Origin: Hemibagrus wyckioides
Taxonomy: Eukaryota; Chordata; Actinopteri; Siluriformes; Bagridae
Direction: 5' to 3'
Length of the DNA: 64,000 nucleotides
Assembly (NCBI RefSeq): GCF_019097595.1
Contig: NC_080723.1
Coordinates: 10,161,011-10,225,010 of the forward strand
Positions 34,421-45,492 of the stretch are shown here, piece by piece (position 1 is the stretch's first letter; each line of letters opens with the position of its first letter). The notes beneath the pieces are model-generated. The model worked only from the letters and a program-made list of their open reading frames with translations, searched no databases and was not told the DNA's origin. Made by a program: the position numbers and the translations under genes.

Positions 34421-35265
34421 ATTCTACTGCCAAACATTCTGGATTCTGGAACTTTCTGCGTCTCTGAGTTCAGCATATATGTACTTTTAGGTTTTTAAAG
34501 GCAATATGTCAAGCTTGCACACATTGACAACACTTCGCTAATGGAGATAGAGGTTTTATATCAGCATTCTCAGGAAAGGCTTCCACCATCCTCCCCTGAC
34601 TCTAATGATCAGCTTTTCAAGGTCTGCTGGAAACTGAATTTAGAGTGAGCATGGTTGTGCATTTAACCCTCCATTTTAATATTTCAGTGCTTTTTTTTTT
34701 CCATTTTCAATAAATGTAAAAAACTTAAAAAATATTATTATTATTTACAGCAGGCTTGTGAGGTTCCACTGTATATATAGAGCTTCTCAGACATTTCTGT
34801 GACATGTGACCTGACATCCATTAATAGGCAGTGCTCTACAACTAGAAGAAGGCTGTAATCCTGTCTGTCCTTGAGGCTGTGTGCATGAATTTGCATTTCC
34901 ACTGAAAACCTCGAACAGGCTCTGAGTGAGTGATCCGTGTGCTGGTGCTTAATGTGAGTGTCACCCAGCCTCCTCTTGGTGTGCCTGAGAAATAAAGGGA
35001 TGTGATTCGATTGGCTTCAGATTAGATGAGTTCCATGCTGAGATTGGCTGGAAACATCTTTTATAGCAGCTCCTGGCATCAACGAGGCTATTGTCTCTGC
35101 AAGAAGGTGACGGACTGTGAGTCACGATAAATTGTGGTCTTGGGGAGGGAGGAAATAGCTGTATGGTGGGCATTGTTTGAGTCTGGCGGGAAAAGAAATG
35201 TCTGGCAGCTTCAAGGCTTGGAGGTGAAGGTAATGGAAGCTCACACAGGGAAAACATTAGTCAGT

Positions 35266-35320
<55 letters not shown>

Positions 35321-36129
35321 AGGGAGCATATCTGCAACAGGGCAGCCTGGGTAAACATGTCAATAAAATGCAATGTCAGGGTGGATAAGAAAAATGAAAA
35401 TCTGAGTGTGTTTGGTCTGCTCTTAAGAGAAAATAACCAGGATTTTTCCCTTTTTTTGTTCTTCATTCATTAGGATTTTGTTTTGATATATATCTGTCGT
35501 CCCATAGCAGTTTTAATACTCAAGACTATTCAAGGTGTTGTGATGATACAGACTAATCTGGACACAAACCCTTATAGAATTGCAGTTTTGTAGTTGTGGA
35601 CCTGATTTTTCAAGTTCAAGATGATGAAACCCAAATAACTCATTAAGATTCAGAGCTGCATCCAGAACCTTTAAACCCACCAAAAAAACATTTAGGAATT
35701 TGTAAGCATGTATCCGTCTCACCTGCTCTTCTATCCTTGAGACAATTGTTTTATCAATAAGATCTCATTTTCAATTCCAATTTTTGTACATGACATTCTA
35801 AACCCTAAATTGAAATAAGTCTTTGACATGAGTTTTTACAGTCTATACAAAACACCTTTCCCTGTTCTCAACATATATTATACTGTTTAACAGTGAATTA
35901 AGAATTCCCCCTTGTAGGTGGAAACTCAGCTGTGCTGTTAAGGGGTACTTTAGGAAAAAGTTGGAAAAACACTGCAGTACAGTGACTCAGCATTCCCAGC
36001 TATAAGAACTAATAAAACTGTTGGATACAGTATGAAGGAAATATCTGTGTCGCACAGTGGCCTACATACTGTGGAGGTGCTGGTGGCCAAGGCTCTTAAT
36101 GAACCTGAACTATTTAAACATGTCCACTA
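34421..36129. other. Intergenic DNA with a GA microsatellite
   Basis: (GA)n occupies 35265-35314, with one AAAG interruption. No gene or other repeat recognised; open frames across the GA tract are artefacts. Confidence 0.5.
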
Positions 36130-36562
36130 AACATATGGCCAAAAGTTTGTGGACACCTGACTATCACACCCACAGGTAGGCTTTTCCCTAATCAATTAAC
36201 TTGTCTTTGTTTGCTGTAACATTACAATTTCTCCTCAGTGGCACTAAGAGACTCTGTTACAGCCCTGTTACAGCATGACGATGCCCCTGTGCACAAAGCA
36301 GCTATATGAAGACATGGTGTGGAGGTTATGGTTGGGGTGAACTGGAACACCGACTGCATGCCAGTCCTCTTTACTCTTATATCAGTGCCTGTTCTCACTA
36401 AGCAGCAGCACCACTCTTGTAGCACAATAGTCACATATCCACATGAAATCCTTCCTAGAATAGTGGAACTCATTATAACAGCAAATGACCAAATCTGGAA
36501 TCAACAAGCATATATGTGTGTGATTGTCATGTGTGCACAAACCTTTGGCCATATAGTGTGTA
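36130..36562 (+). mobile_element. Internally deleted Tc1-like transposon, about 430 bp
   Basis: The left end ATATGGCCAAAAGTTTGTGG is followed by ACACCTGACTATCACACCCA. The right end carries the inverse, TGTGTGATTGTCATGTGTGC then AAACCTTTGGCCATATAGTG. Inside, CAGCATGACGATGCCCCTGT, GCACAAAGCAGCTATATGAAG and GGGGTGAACTGGAACACCGA are remnants of the region around the second Asp and the Glu of the transposase, with large deletions between. It is a different Tc1 family from the 12-kb element, being distinguished by its TIR. Confidence 0.75.
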
Positions 36563-37154
36563 TATGTTAAAATTATGTGAATTCTTTATTATTACTGTTT
36601 GTTGGATCCATTTTGTTCCTTTGTGCCTAATTAAATTACATTTTAATTAGATCAGAGATGACTCAACGTATCTGCTAAAAAGTGTTTGCAAACAATAAGC
36701 AGGAGCACAACTACTACATTAGTCATTTAGATTCTCAGTGAAAATAACAGTGAAATCAGGAGTGGTCCTTCTTAGCATAAATTTAAAAAAAAACACACCT
36801 GTCCTAAATGAGTGGATTTCCTTGCTATTTTGCTTGTGAAGCAATTGATATTTCAAAAAAGACGCACAACAGCAACAACAAATAAGGTATCAAAGCCCAG
36901 GAAAAACGCTCTATACAATGATCACATTGGCATGATAATTTAGATCTGGAGCTTTCATTATGGAATCTTTCTGGCTGTCTCTCTCTAGTTAGTGCTCAGT
37001 GTAGCTGAGAGAGCTGTTGACTTGACTGGGCAATTAAATTCAGTCAATGTACTAGAGAGAAAGCTGGAGCATATTTCCCTGAAGGAGGAATTATTTCATA
37101 ACTGTAAAAGCTATAAACACTTCTGCAAATCACAGGCTCATGACTGCGGATACA
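36563..37154. other. Intergenic DNA, no feature recognised
   Basis: AT-rich; nothing supported. Confidence 0.5.
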
Positions 37155-37620
37155 CAGTGAGGGGTAATAAGTATTGGACGTATTTTTGACATTTTTGTTA
37201 TTTAATATACATTCCGTGCTTATATACACTTCTAATTCACAGACTTTATATTTTTGGACATTAAAAAAGTATGTATTCATAAACATAAACTAAGATATAA
37301 GTTAAATTATACTAATTAACAGCATTATTACTATTACATTATAACAACATTCCCCTATGGTTCAGTTTCTTGGCGACTGAAATTCATTTCTCCTCATATC
37401 CCAGTTCATTGCTCCGTTCATGTTTCCTTCAATGGTATGCGATGCCTAGGTACTGTTCAGAGATAAGCAGCCCCATATCATGATACCCCCACTGCCTTGC
37501 TTCTTTTTTGCATGAGGGATAAGAAAGAAAATGATTACTATGCATTGCGTATTGTTCCCTGACTGCTTTCAGGTCATCCTGCAACTCTTTCTCTTCGCTT
37601 TTACTTCACTGTTACCATCA
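37155..37620 (-). mobile_element. Probable degraded Tc1-like fragment
   Basis: CAGTGAGGGGTAATAAGTAT at the left resembles a fish Tc1/mariner terminal motif. GATAAGCAGCCCCATATCAT followed by GATACCCCCACTGCCTTGCT resembles the antisense of a transposase catalytic-domain segment. No right end and no open frame survive. Confidence 0.4.
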
Positions 37621-38100
37621 TTTGACTTGTGAAATCTTACACCTATCTAAGGGGTGATTAGCTGTAGTTTGATGAACTTTCCACCTGCATATAATCAAAC
37701 CAATTATACTGACAAGAATGTTTAAGATCTGTGCTAAAATAGAGTTTTCCACTGGAGTGCTGTTGTACCTGAAGAAGAACCACATGCTATTTAGAAGACA
37801 CGTGTGTGTGTGTGTGGACTCAAAAGACAAATGCTTGCTATCTGGCATAAAAAGGGTGACATGATGGATGCAAGGCTAGCCCTTAGGATGGGAGATTTAC
37901 AGCATTGTAAGGAGATGTGTGTTTTGATGTGAACATTGAATGATGTGAGGCTGGCACAAGCTTAAATACATTACGGAAAAGATTTTTAGAGCTTTTGTAC
38001 TGAATGATCTACCACCCACGCAAACCATCAGACAGGAAAAAATCTTTTTTCTGTGAATATACAGTATCTTGCATAAACAGACAAACACACACACACACTG
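37621..38100. other. Intergenic DNA, no feature recognised
   Basis: Short TG and CA tracts only (37803-37815, 38086-38099). No gene seen. Confidence 0.45.
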
Positions 38101-38190
38101 CACAGGGAGTTGACGCTGTATGTATGTGTGACACCCGTGTGGAGGCATACAAACAACAGTGGGATGGTACACACACAAAGACATACACCA
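38101..38190 (+). repeat. Diverged copy of the segment at 39086-39180
   Basis: CACAGGGAGTTGACGCTGTA, then GTGTGACACCCGTGTGGAGG, CATACAAACAACAGTGGGAT and GGTACACACACAAAGACATA align in order with CGCGGGGAGTTGCCGCTGTA, GTGTGAAACCCTTGAGGATG, CTTACGAACGGCGGTAGGTG and AGTACACACACACAAACACA near 39.1 kb. The offset is about 985 bp and identity is around 70% by eye. Confidence 0.7.
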
Positions 38191-38643
38191 GCTGATCATC
38201 TGGGAAGGCATGTTTGTGCATCCGGTGCAGGAACATTGCCAGGATGTGTGCATGGAAGAACCTCAATCAGGACGCACATCTGTTGTTTTATTTGAGTGGG
38301 CTTGACAATGCTGCATATTACTATAGTTTTCCTGAGATGTTTTCTGAGTAGACCCTTGAGAGCTTTGTGCAAGAGTTAAAGATATGGCTGTTCCATAAAG
38401 AACATCTTTGAGTCCAACAGTGCCACCAGGTCCTCGTTTAGAGAACTGCAACCCTGTATGAAACCTCTGACCGTCAGCATTTGATACACTGCACAGGGTC
38501 AGGATATTCCAAGTCACTGATGCATCGCTTATTGATTAGTTTTCTTTAAAATGCAATAAGCAGTAATGTTTCTATCTTTTTTTTATTGTTTTGCGTATTT
38601 TTCAAAAATATTAGATGTAGCTACAACTTTGTTATTATGGCTG

Positions 38644-38680
<37 letters not shown>
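38644..38680. repeat. (AAT)n microsatellite
   Basis: About 12 AAT units. Confidence 0.95.
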
Positions 38681-38768
38681 GTATTTGTGCGTGTGTCTTT
38701 GTTCTGTACCGAACAATATAATCTGTATGTCTGCCAGCTGAGCTAACTGAATTCCGGTCCGTGGGAAT

Positions 38769-38770
<2 letters not shown>

Positions 38771-38821
<51 letters not shown>
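38771..38821. repeat. (CT)n tract upstream of the CpG-rich segment
   Basis: About 25 CT units directly precede the CpG-rich segment. GA/CT tracts are common near vertebrate promoters, but this one may be incidental. Confidence 0.95.
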
Positions 38822-38825
<4 letters not shown>

Positions 38826-39039
38826 CACGCCTCATTTTGTAAGCTCGCAGCAGCGGCAGGCGCGTGTGAAACCCTTCCTCTCGAGTCTCCCTGCCGTCCG
38901 GAACCGAACCACGGCGACAAAACGATGCTCGTGACGATTTGCGCACAGTGACAGATTTGTCACGGAAACCGAAAAGGTGTTTGTGTGCGGGTTTTTTTTT
39001 TCTTTTTCTTCTTCCATATTTTTATTCTTTTTGGCACTC

Positions 39040-39145
39040 GGTGTATAGAGCGATGGAGATGAGATAGTGCAGTCGGTTCGTTCTGCGCGGGGAGTTGCCG
39101 CTGTATGAGTGTGAAACCCTTGAGGATGCTTACGAACGGCGGTAG
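39040..39145 (+). other. Candidate 5' non-coding exon with splice donor
   Basis: The segment ends GAACGGCGGTAG followed by GTGAGTAC, a strong donor (AG/GTGAGT) with the cut after 39145. The exon start cannot be seen. An ATG at 39105 opens a short frame that would meet a stop at the first codons of the lingo1 exon if the two were spliced directly. Part of this segment is duplicated at 38101-38190, so it could instead be repeat-derived. Confidence 0.35.
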
Positions 39146-39149
39146 GTGA

Positions 39150-39182
39150 GTACACACACACAAACACACACACACACACACA
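39150..39182. repeat. (CA)n microsatellite
   Basis: CA units with one AAA interruption, right after the candidate donor site. Confidence 0.9.
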
Positions 39183-39640
39183 CTGGCGAGAGCGCGCTTA
39201 AAAGACATTTAAAGGCGGTCGGACAGAATGGGGACACAAACGATATAGAATCCTTCATAGTCGTGCATGTCGTTTTGCCGACCTCAGGGATGTAGCTCTT
39301 CAGATGAATGGCTGATAAAGCGGCCGACGGCGATACCGCTTTCAAGGGTGTTTAAATGTCATTAGGGTTGAATAAACGTCATTAAAGCCCAGACCCATTT
39401 CTGTTCACTTTATCTGTCGGATATTTCTATCCAGTTTCATTTTGCTCAGTTCTGATGGTGTGGGTTCAGTATAACCCGGAACGCCGCAAGTTTCTAGCAG
39501 GGTTTGTGGTGCGCCATTGGACGGATATGATCACCAAGCGTTTTCCGTCGCATTTCACCTTTCTCTTAGACACAAACCAAACCCCAAGAAACGCGAGAAA
39601 GCCTTGGGACTCCGTGTAACTGTGAAGTGGCGAAAAAAAA

Positions 39641-40111
39641 AAAACACATAAAAAATGTCTGGAGTGACACTACACCACCATCAGCTATAGTCCAGGTAGT
39701 GTCTGGTTAAAAAAATACCATTTCTGTGGCCTCTTGTACCAGAAGAAGGCAAAAGAATACAACTTTACTTGTTCTGCAGTCTGAAGTCATTATCATTACT
39801 CTTTGACGTCACTGGTTTCTAAATTAGACAGGGTGTTTTATATATTGGATCAGCTTGACATGATATTTAATGGTGGTCCTGGACAACATCCATCCAATTA
39901 ACAGTTGTTGAAACAGGTATTAAACATGATTGATAACTTTTTATAGAACGCTGCTAACAACCCTAGTTGTATTTTGAGGCATTTTAACAAATTTGTTCAC
40001 TGCCAGGAAGGTCAGTCTGTCTCATAATATCCCACACAACATGGTCTGCCTTGTCAGGATATTCCAAGGATTATTTATATCACATTGATATAAAGAATTG
40101 ATCAAAAAAAA

Positions 40112-40149
<38 letters not shown>

Positions 40150-43100
40150 AGCATGTCTGGATTTTTGCCTGTTCTGTATGTTAACTGATAACTGAGTTAT
40201 GCACAGTATTGTTTATCCTAGACGCTTCACAATACTGTCACCAAGCCAAGTCATATATTTCACTCACAGCACAGCTGCCTGGAGCTTTAACGATGCACAT
40301 CATTTAAATTCAGTGGTAGCGTCTCGATACAATACGTTTTTGCACTCGGGCAAAAATAAGCACCACCTGAATGTGTGCATGTGTGGTTTCCATTTTCAAT
40401 TGATTAAACATTCGTCATTATGAAAGGACAATAATCGAAACTTCATCATGATGTTGTTTGTGCAATTCATTCACACTCTTAGCAGCATATAATGGAATAA
40501 AGGCTGTGCAGTAGAATCTAATGAAATGAAACATGGCCGATTAAACATTAACATTAACTCATTGGTGTGCAGCATTTTTTCACCTCAGCTACATCTCAGA
40601 AAGTGTGTGGAAAATAAGTTCACTGTTGTGCGCGCACATTTTTACATTTTTGTAGCCTGCCGGGTTGCCAGGGTGGAACTTTTTAATTCAAATTGGGCTA
40701 GTCCACAAATCTGAACTTCCAAATAATCTCACTGATCACTTTCATCAGTACATACAGAAGTACATAAGTACCGTATCATAGAACTATGTGTTCATAGATT
40801 TAATTTAAAACATATATAAAAGCCTAATTATGATTTTATCATTATGTTAAGAAGCATAATGCATACAGGGCATGGCACAGGACATAAAAATGCCTGGCTG
40901 AAATGAATGGAAATGAACAAAAACCTAGTTTGTAAGTACAATATAAAAGATTGCATCATCTTTTATATTTGGTATATTTCTCCAAACAAAATGTAGTTTC
41001 CACGAACAGTCAGTACAACGGAAGTCCCTAATGCTGCTAATATTTTTTTGATAAAAGCTCAAGCACACTAAAAAAATATAAAAGCCTGTTATTCAATTCA
41101 AATTCAATTGCTATCAGTTAACTGTGTTTTTATACAAGAAATCATCACTTAGTACTCACTCTGGTGATTTTTTTCCCCCTTAAAGTGCAGGGCATTTTCC
41201 CCCATTTTGCTAAATGGTAGGCTAATGACAATAGACCCCTTTAGTCCCCTTTAAAAAATCATACTGCACACGGCTTTGATGCATGAGCACTGGATAGTGA
41301 AAAGGATAGACAAATTACCCATAGGAATGACAAATGCTTCATATTGGTACTTGGGCTCCATTTTTCTATGAATATGGCTATTTCTAAGACAAACCAAGCC
41401 TGGATTGGCCATCGGGAGATTCAGGAGAAATAGAGATTATCACCTGGGAGAAATGGGTGAGATTGGTCTCAATGCTCATAAAACATTTTCTAATTGTTCA
41501 GAAAGTGCATTTGCACGTTGCAGTGTTCAACGGTAATAGTATTTCAAAATCCTATATTGTGTTAACAACGAGCAAATCATATATAGTGCAGTCTTACTGT
41601 CTGCTTTAAAGGAATATGGTTTATGACAAAGTACTTCTTGGCACCATCCACCCAGCCCTTTTATGTACCGTTGAGTGCAAAGATTTGCATACTTTTTGGT
41701 GTAAGCCAGTTTATTCCCTTTGAAATGAATTGCCCTACACTGTGGGTTTGAAATCAGATGAAACTGTAGTATGTTGAAACCCACTTTGATTGGAAATTGT
41801 GCTTGCATTTTTTTGCCAGGTCCAAAATTTTAGTCCCTTCCTATAACTTGCATTTTATTCTTTCCACCTGCTCACTGGTTCATCTGGTTCTACTTCCTTT
41901 CAGACAGTTTCATTCAGAACTACTTTTCTCATTTTATTGCCAAGCCAAAAACTAATAGCATCACATCATGACCAAGTCCTATAAAAGGATTCAGCTATGT
42001 CACAGATGTTCAGTTCTGCACCCTTACCCAGTGAGTGCTAATCTTTTTAGTGAACTTGTTAGAATCTTCCCTGCCGGAGTACAGAGTACCAAAGATTTGT
42101 TTCTTGTATTTGAATTATTACTAATATTGCCCTGACTGACTATGTTTCTGAACAAGAAATGGTTTGTTGTTTAAATTGCCTTATAGCAGAATTATTGCTG
42201 TATCCACAAAATAATTCATCTTACAAAAATTGAAAATTTATAAAATTCTAAGCTTGTGTTAATTAGTAAACAAATTCTGCCAAGCCCCGATGAAGCTGGA
42301 TGATAGACATGATCAATGACTTGAATGTTTAGGAACTGAACATCTGCGACAGACACTTACAGAGTATAATGTCATTAGTGATACACAGAGTGCACCTTAC
42401 AAGCTAGAAAAACACCACTATCTATTTATGACCTTCCTCTGGCACTGAACTGAAGCTGTCAGGAATAGAGTTAACAGCAGATATGGCTGTAGAGCCACAA
42501 GGAAGAACAATGTAGAAGAAAAAAGAAAGCAAATTGCCCTTTGTCTGCATATTATTCCTGTGGGGTTGGGTTTTAATGACCGCAACAGTGGATGAAAGAA
42601 GGTATGTAGGATCACATCAGTGCTGCCATGGCAGCTCAGAACATGAAGGTGTTTTTGCATCAGAACAGGGTATAATCATGCCTCTAAAGCACATTTTACC
42701 CAAACCCTGGAGTAATCCTTGCTTTTGTTCTGAAATCACAGATGACAATGGAATGATTTTCCCTTTTGTAACTGGCGGATTGGTGCTTGATAACGCTATT
42801 ATAGTGGCTACTGAGTTACACTGCCAGTGCATCGCTTACAGTTTACCTACAGCCATCGCCAAGTCTAGTCTAGTCCAAGTCTATATCACAGAGTTGCAAG
42901 AAACAAGCCAGTTGGCTATAATAACTGTGTAATTGCAGTTTTTTCTGCAAAAATAGGCAATAGAAATAGTACATGGAGCAGAGAGCCTGATTTTTTTTTT
43001 TTAGATATTTAAGCAACGAGGCCTTTCTGATGGCTGAGCTGTCATTATCATAAATGAAGGAAGAAAATCATGAGCATCTCTGACAATTTCATTGACTGTC

Positions 43101-43274
43101 AGCCATATTGCAAAATCAAAAAGCGACAAGAGCTTGCAAATGTACCCTGTGACACTCCCTAAAAGTGTCACATGTACTAGTGTGGACTGACAACACAACA
43201 GTTGCATTTTTATTAACCTACTAGAGGGCACAAAACTGCAAACAATACCGAGATGGGTGAACAAGCTTAGGAGG
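39641..43274. other. Presumed lingo1 intron, no feature recognised
   Basis: Contains a (CT)n tract at 40115-40146 and otherwise AT-rich, unassigned sequence. The open frame at 42534-42932 has a TTG and not an ATG at its start and shows no domain. Whether this is intron depends on the upstream exon call. Confidence 0.45.
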
Positions 43275-44230
43275 TGGGTGGATGCATGAAGACAGCCAGT
43301 GACTCAGCTTTTTGGACAGCTAAGGGAAGTTCATTCCATCACCTTGGTGTCAGAAGAGAGAAGTGCCTTTGATGCACATCTTCCTTTTCTTTGATAAATG
43401 GGGGATCTACACAAAGATGTGCTAGAGTGTGTTAGAGGATCGAAGAAATCATGGTGCAGAATGGGGTTTGATATGTACTTTAAGAAAGGGGGCTGGAGGT
43501 CTGTTTTTGGCTTCATAGGCAAGGATTTTAAATTACATGCGGGCAGTTACAGGGAAGCCATTGGAAGAAGCATAGAGATGGAGTAGTGTGGGAGAATTTT
43601 GGGAGCTGAATTCTGGATTTGTTGGAAGATAGTCTGACTCGCTTGCATGGGTTGCATTAGTGCATTCTCAAAATGACCAGGAGCTATATCTATGGATAGA
43701 AATGAATGTGAGTTTAGCGATATGACGTAGGAAGGAGAGTTGATTGCCCATGGTTATCCCAAGGTTATGTGCAATGATTTGAGAGTTGTTCAGAAAGATG
43801 AAAAGATCTTGACGCATCTCCTGGGATGATTAGCATCTCAGTTTTGCTGGGATTATGTTTCAGCTGATAAGCTGCCATCCATGACGAGTTGAGTGCCAGG
43901 CATTCTAAGATGCATGCAGAAACATGAGCATCTGATGGAGGAAAGAAGAGGAGCAGTAGACTGTCATCAAGCACTGCAGTGGTATGTGAGAATATGACCT
44001 CACTGAGAGAGCGGGTATAGTGGAAGAACAGAAATGGACCAAGCTGTGAGCCTTGTGGGACACTAACAGAAAGCATGCACAGAGCAGAGCTCACCTGATA
44101 TTGCCATTTCTCCAAGAAACCATTGTCTTTCTTTGTCCCATATCGACTGTGTCGATTGCTGCTGAAAGGTCAAGAAAGATGAGGATTGATGACAGTTTGA
44201 TGACAGCCTTCACAAACCTGTCTTGTCAAT
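43275..44230 (-). mobile_element. Degraded LINE (copy B) with partial RT domain
   Basis: The minus frame at 44115-43765 reads SVPQGSQLGPFLFFHYTRSL, then SEVIFS. LDDSLLLLFFPPSDAHVS and CILECLALNSSWMAAYQLKH then NPSKTEMLIIPG follow. VPQGS..GP and xDD are RT motifs of a non-LTR element; the active-site YADD is altered to LDD. Further 3' (43522-43331), PPFLKYISNPILHHDFFDPL and CRSPIYQRKGRCASKALLSS belong to the family's C-terminal part. It is the same family as copy A (6655-7640) and has the same orientation. Frame breaks separate the blocks, so it is inactive. It lies antisense inside the presumed lingo1 intron. Confidence 0.75.
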
Positions 44231-44879
44231 AAAGTTTGGAATTTTGCACGATTTTGGAAAGCTGTATGTTGGTGAGTTGCACCATTAGAAATCTTTGTGA
44301 TACACAGCCTCCACTAGTTCCATAGGAAACAGCACTGGTGCTCCAGAATGAAAGGAAGTAGAGTGGAAGTTTACATCTGGTTCTATGATTGATTGAGGGA
44401 CAGACCAGGGCCATCTGGTTCAGTTGGGGTTACAAGAATGGCCAGAGGGCAATCATGAAGGTTGCATTACAGAAAATCATTATCCATCATGCTGTCTACA
44501 GATGTATGTACGTCCTGCTTCTTATAACACTCCCCCTAATCTCAGCGAATAGCACAAAGACTTTTCTTTCTTACTGCATTGGTGGGAAAATGAGAGAAAT
44601 CTAGAATACAGATAATTACATGAACTATTTGTGCATTTATGGATCATTTATGGACCATTGTTCACTCATCTCATGGCTCGTGCAGTGGAGCTAAATGTGA
44701 AAAAAAAAAACACCAGTGCTCCACTAAGTTAAAGATTCTTGGTTACGATACATTCCTTTTCCTTGGTGTGCATTATGTTTTACATAAATAGATAACCTTA
44801 CCCAAGTATCAATAGGGTTAATACAATGTTTATGAGAAATGCTCATTGTGAATGAAAAAAGTCTAAATAATTCATCTTC
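44231..44879. other. Presumed intron, no feature recognised
   Basis: An A-run at 44700-44710; otherwise unassigned. Confidence 0.45.
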
Positions 44880-45205
44880 AGTATCTGCTTTATCCTGATC
44901 AGCTTGGTCATGGTTGGTTTCAGAGCCTAGGGCAACACTTGGGGAAAGGCTGTAGTATTAACCCTTGATGGGACTCCAGTATATTGCTGGGCTCCATTAT
45001 ACACAGATCTGCTCTTTCACAGCTAGAGGCAATGTAGCATAGCCAACCTGGAACTTGCATGTCTTTGGACAGTAGGAGAGAACCTAAAGAAAACCCACAT
45101 AAACTGGTACAGAACATATACAACTCCTTACAGAGAGTAACCCAAGCTTAACCAGGACAGTGGGACTGTGATGAAATAATGCTACCCACTGCTACACCAT
45201 GCTGC
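44880..45205 (-). mobile_element. Retroposon tail (L2/RTE-like), inverted copy
   Basis: On the + strand: AGTATCTGCTTTATCCTGAT, GAACTTGCATGTCTTTGGAC, CCTAAAGAAAACCCACATAA, AGTAACCCAAGCTTAACCAG and AATGCTACCCACTGCTACAC. This is the reverse complement order of the repeat at 5521-5872. Confidence 0.6.
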
Positions 45206-45282
45206 AGCATCAAAATAATATCAGTTTACTTTTTGCTGATGCAAATATTATCTAATAAGAGAAGCTCCATCCTATATCCTTA

Positions 45283-45492
45283 GAAGAACCCTTTATTTAT
45301 CACATATACATTACAGCACAGTGCAATTCTTTTCCTTGCATATTCTAGCTCAGGTAGTTGGGGTCAGAGCATGGAGTCAGCCACAATACAGCACCCTAGG
45401 GCTCTAGGGCCCAACACTGGCAGCTTGGTGGTACTGGGGCTTGAACCTCTAACCTTCTGATCAGGAACCCTGGGCTAAACCATTTGTCCTGG
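45283..45492 (-). mobile_element. tRNA-derived SINE
   Basis: The + strand reads CCCTTTATTTATCACATATA, ACAGTGCAATTCTTTTCCTT, GAGTCAGCCACAATACAGCA, CACTGGCAGCTTGGTGGTAC and GGGGCTTGAACCTCTAACCT, the reverse of the SINE at 21721-21945. The B-box-like GGTTCAAGCC and degraded A-box lie at the 45492 end. Confidence 0.65.

Larger units (their letters stand above)
38825..39640 (+). promoter_or_regulatory. CpG-rich segment, candidate lingo1 promoter
   Basis: Many CpG dinucleotides are packed here (for example GCAGCGGCAGGCGCGTG, CCGTCCGGAACCGAACCACG, TCGGTTCGTTCTGCGCGGGG, GCGGCCGACGGCGATACCGC), whereas most of the window is CpG-poor. The only comparable density is inside the DIRS element. No clear TATA box was seen. 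Together with a + strand splice donor at 39146 and a + strand gene 20.8 kb downstream, this suggests a CpG-type promoter with a first exon for lingo1. The link to lingo1 is inference; an unannotated transcript on either strand is also possible. Confidence 0.5.

Noticed and set aside
42534..42932. 132-codon + strand open frame
   Set aside because: It starts at TTG and not ATG, and contains no recognisable domain.
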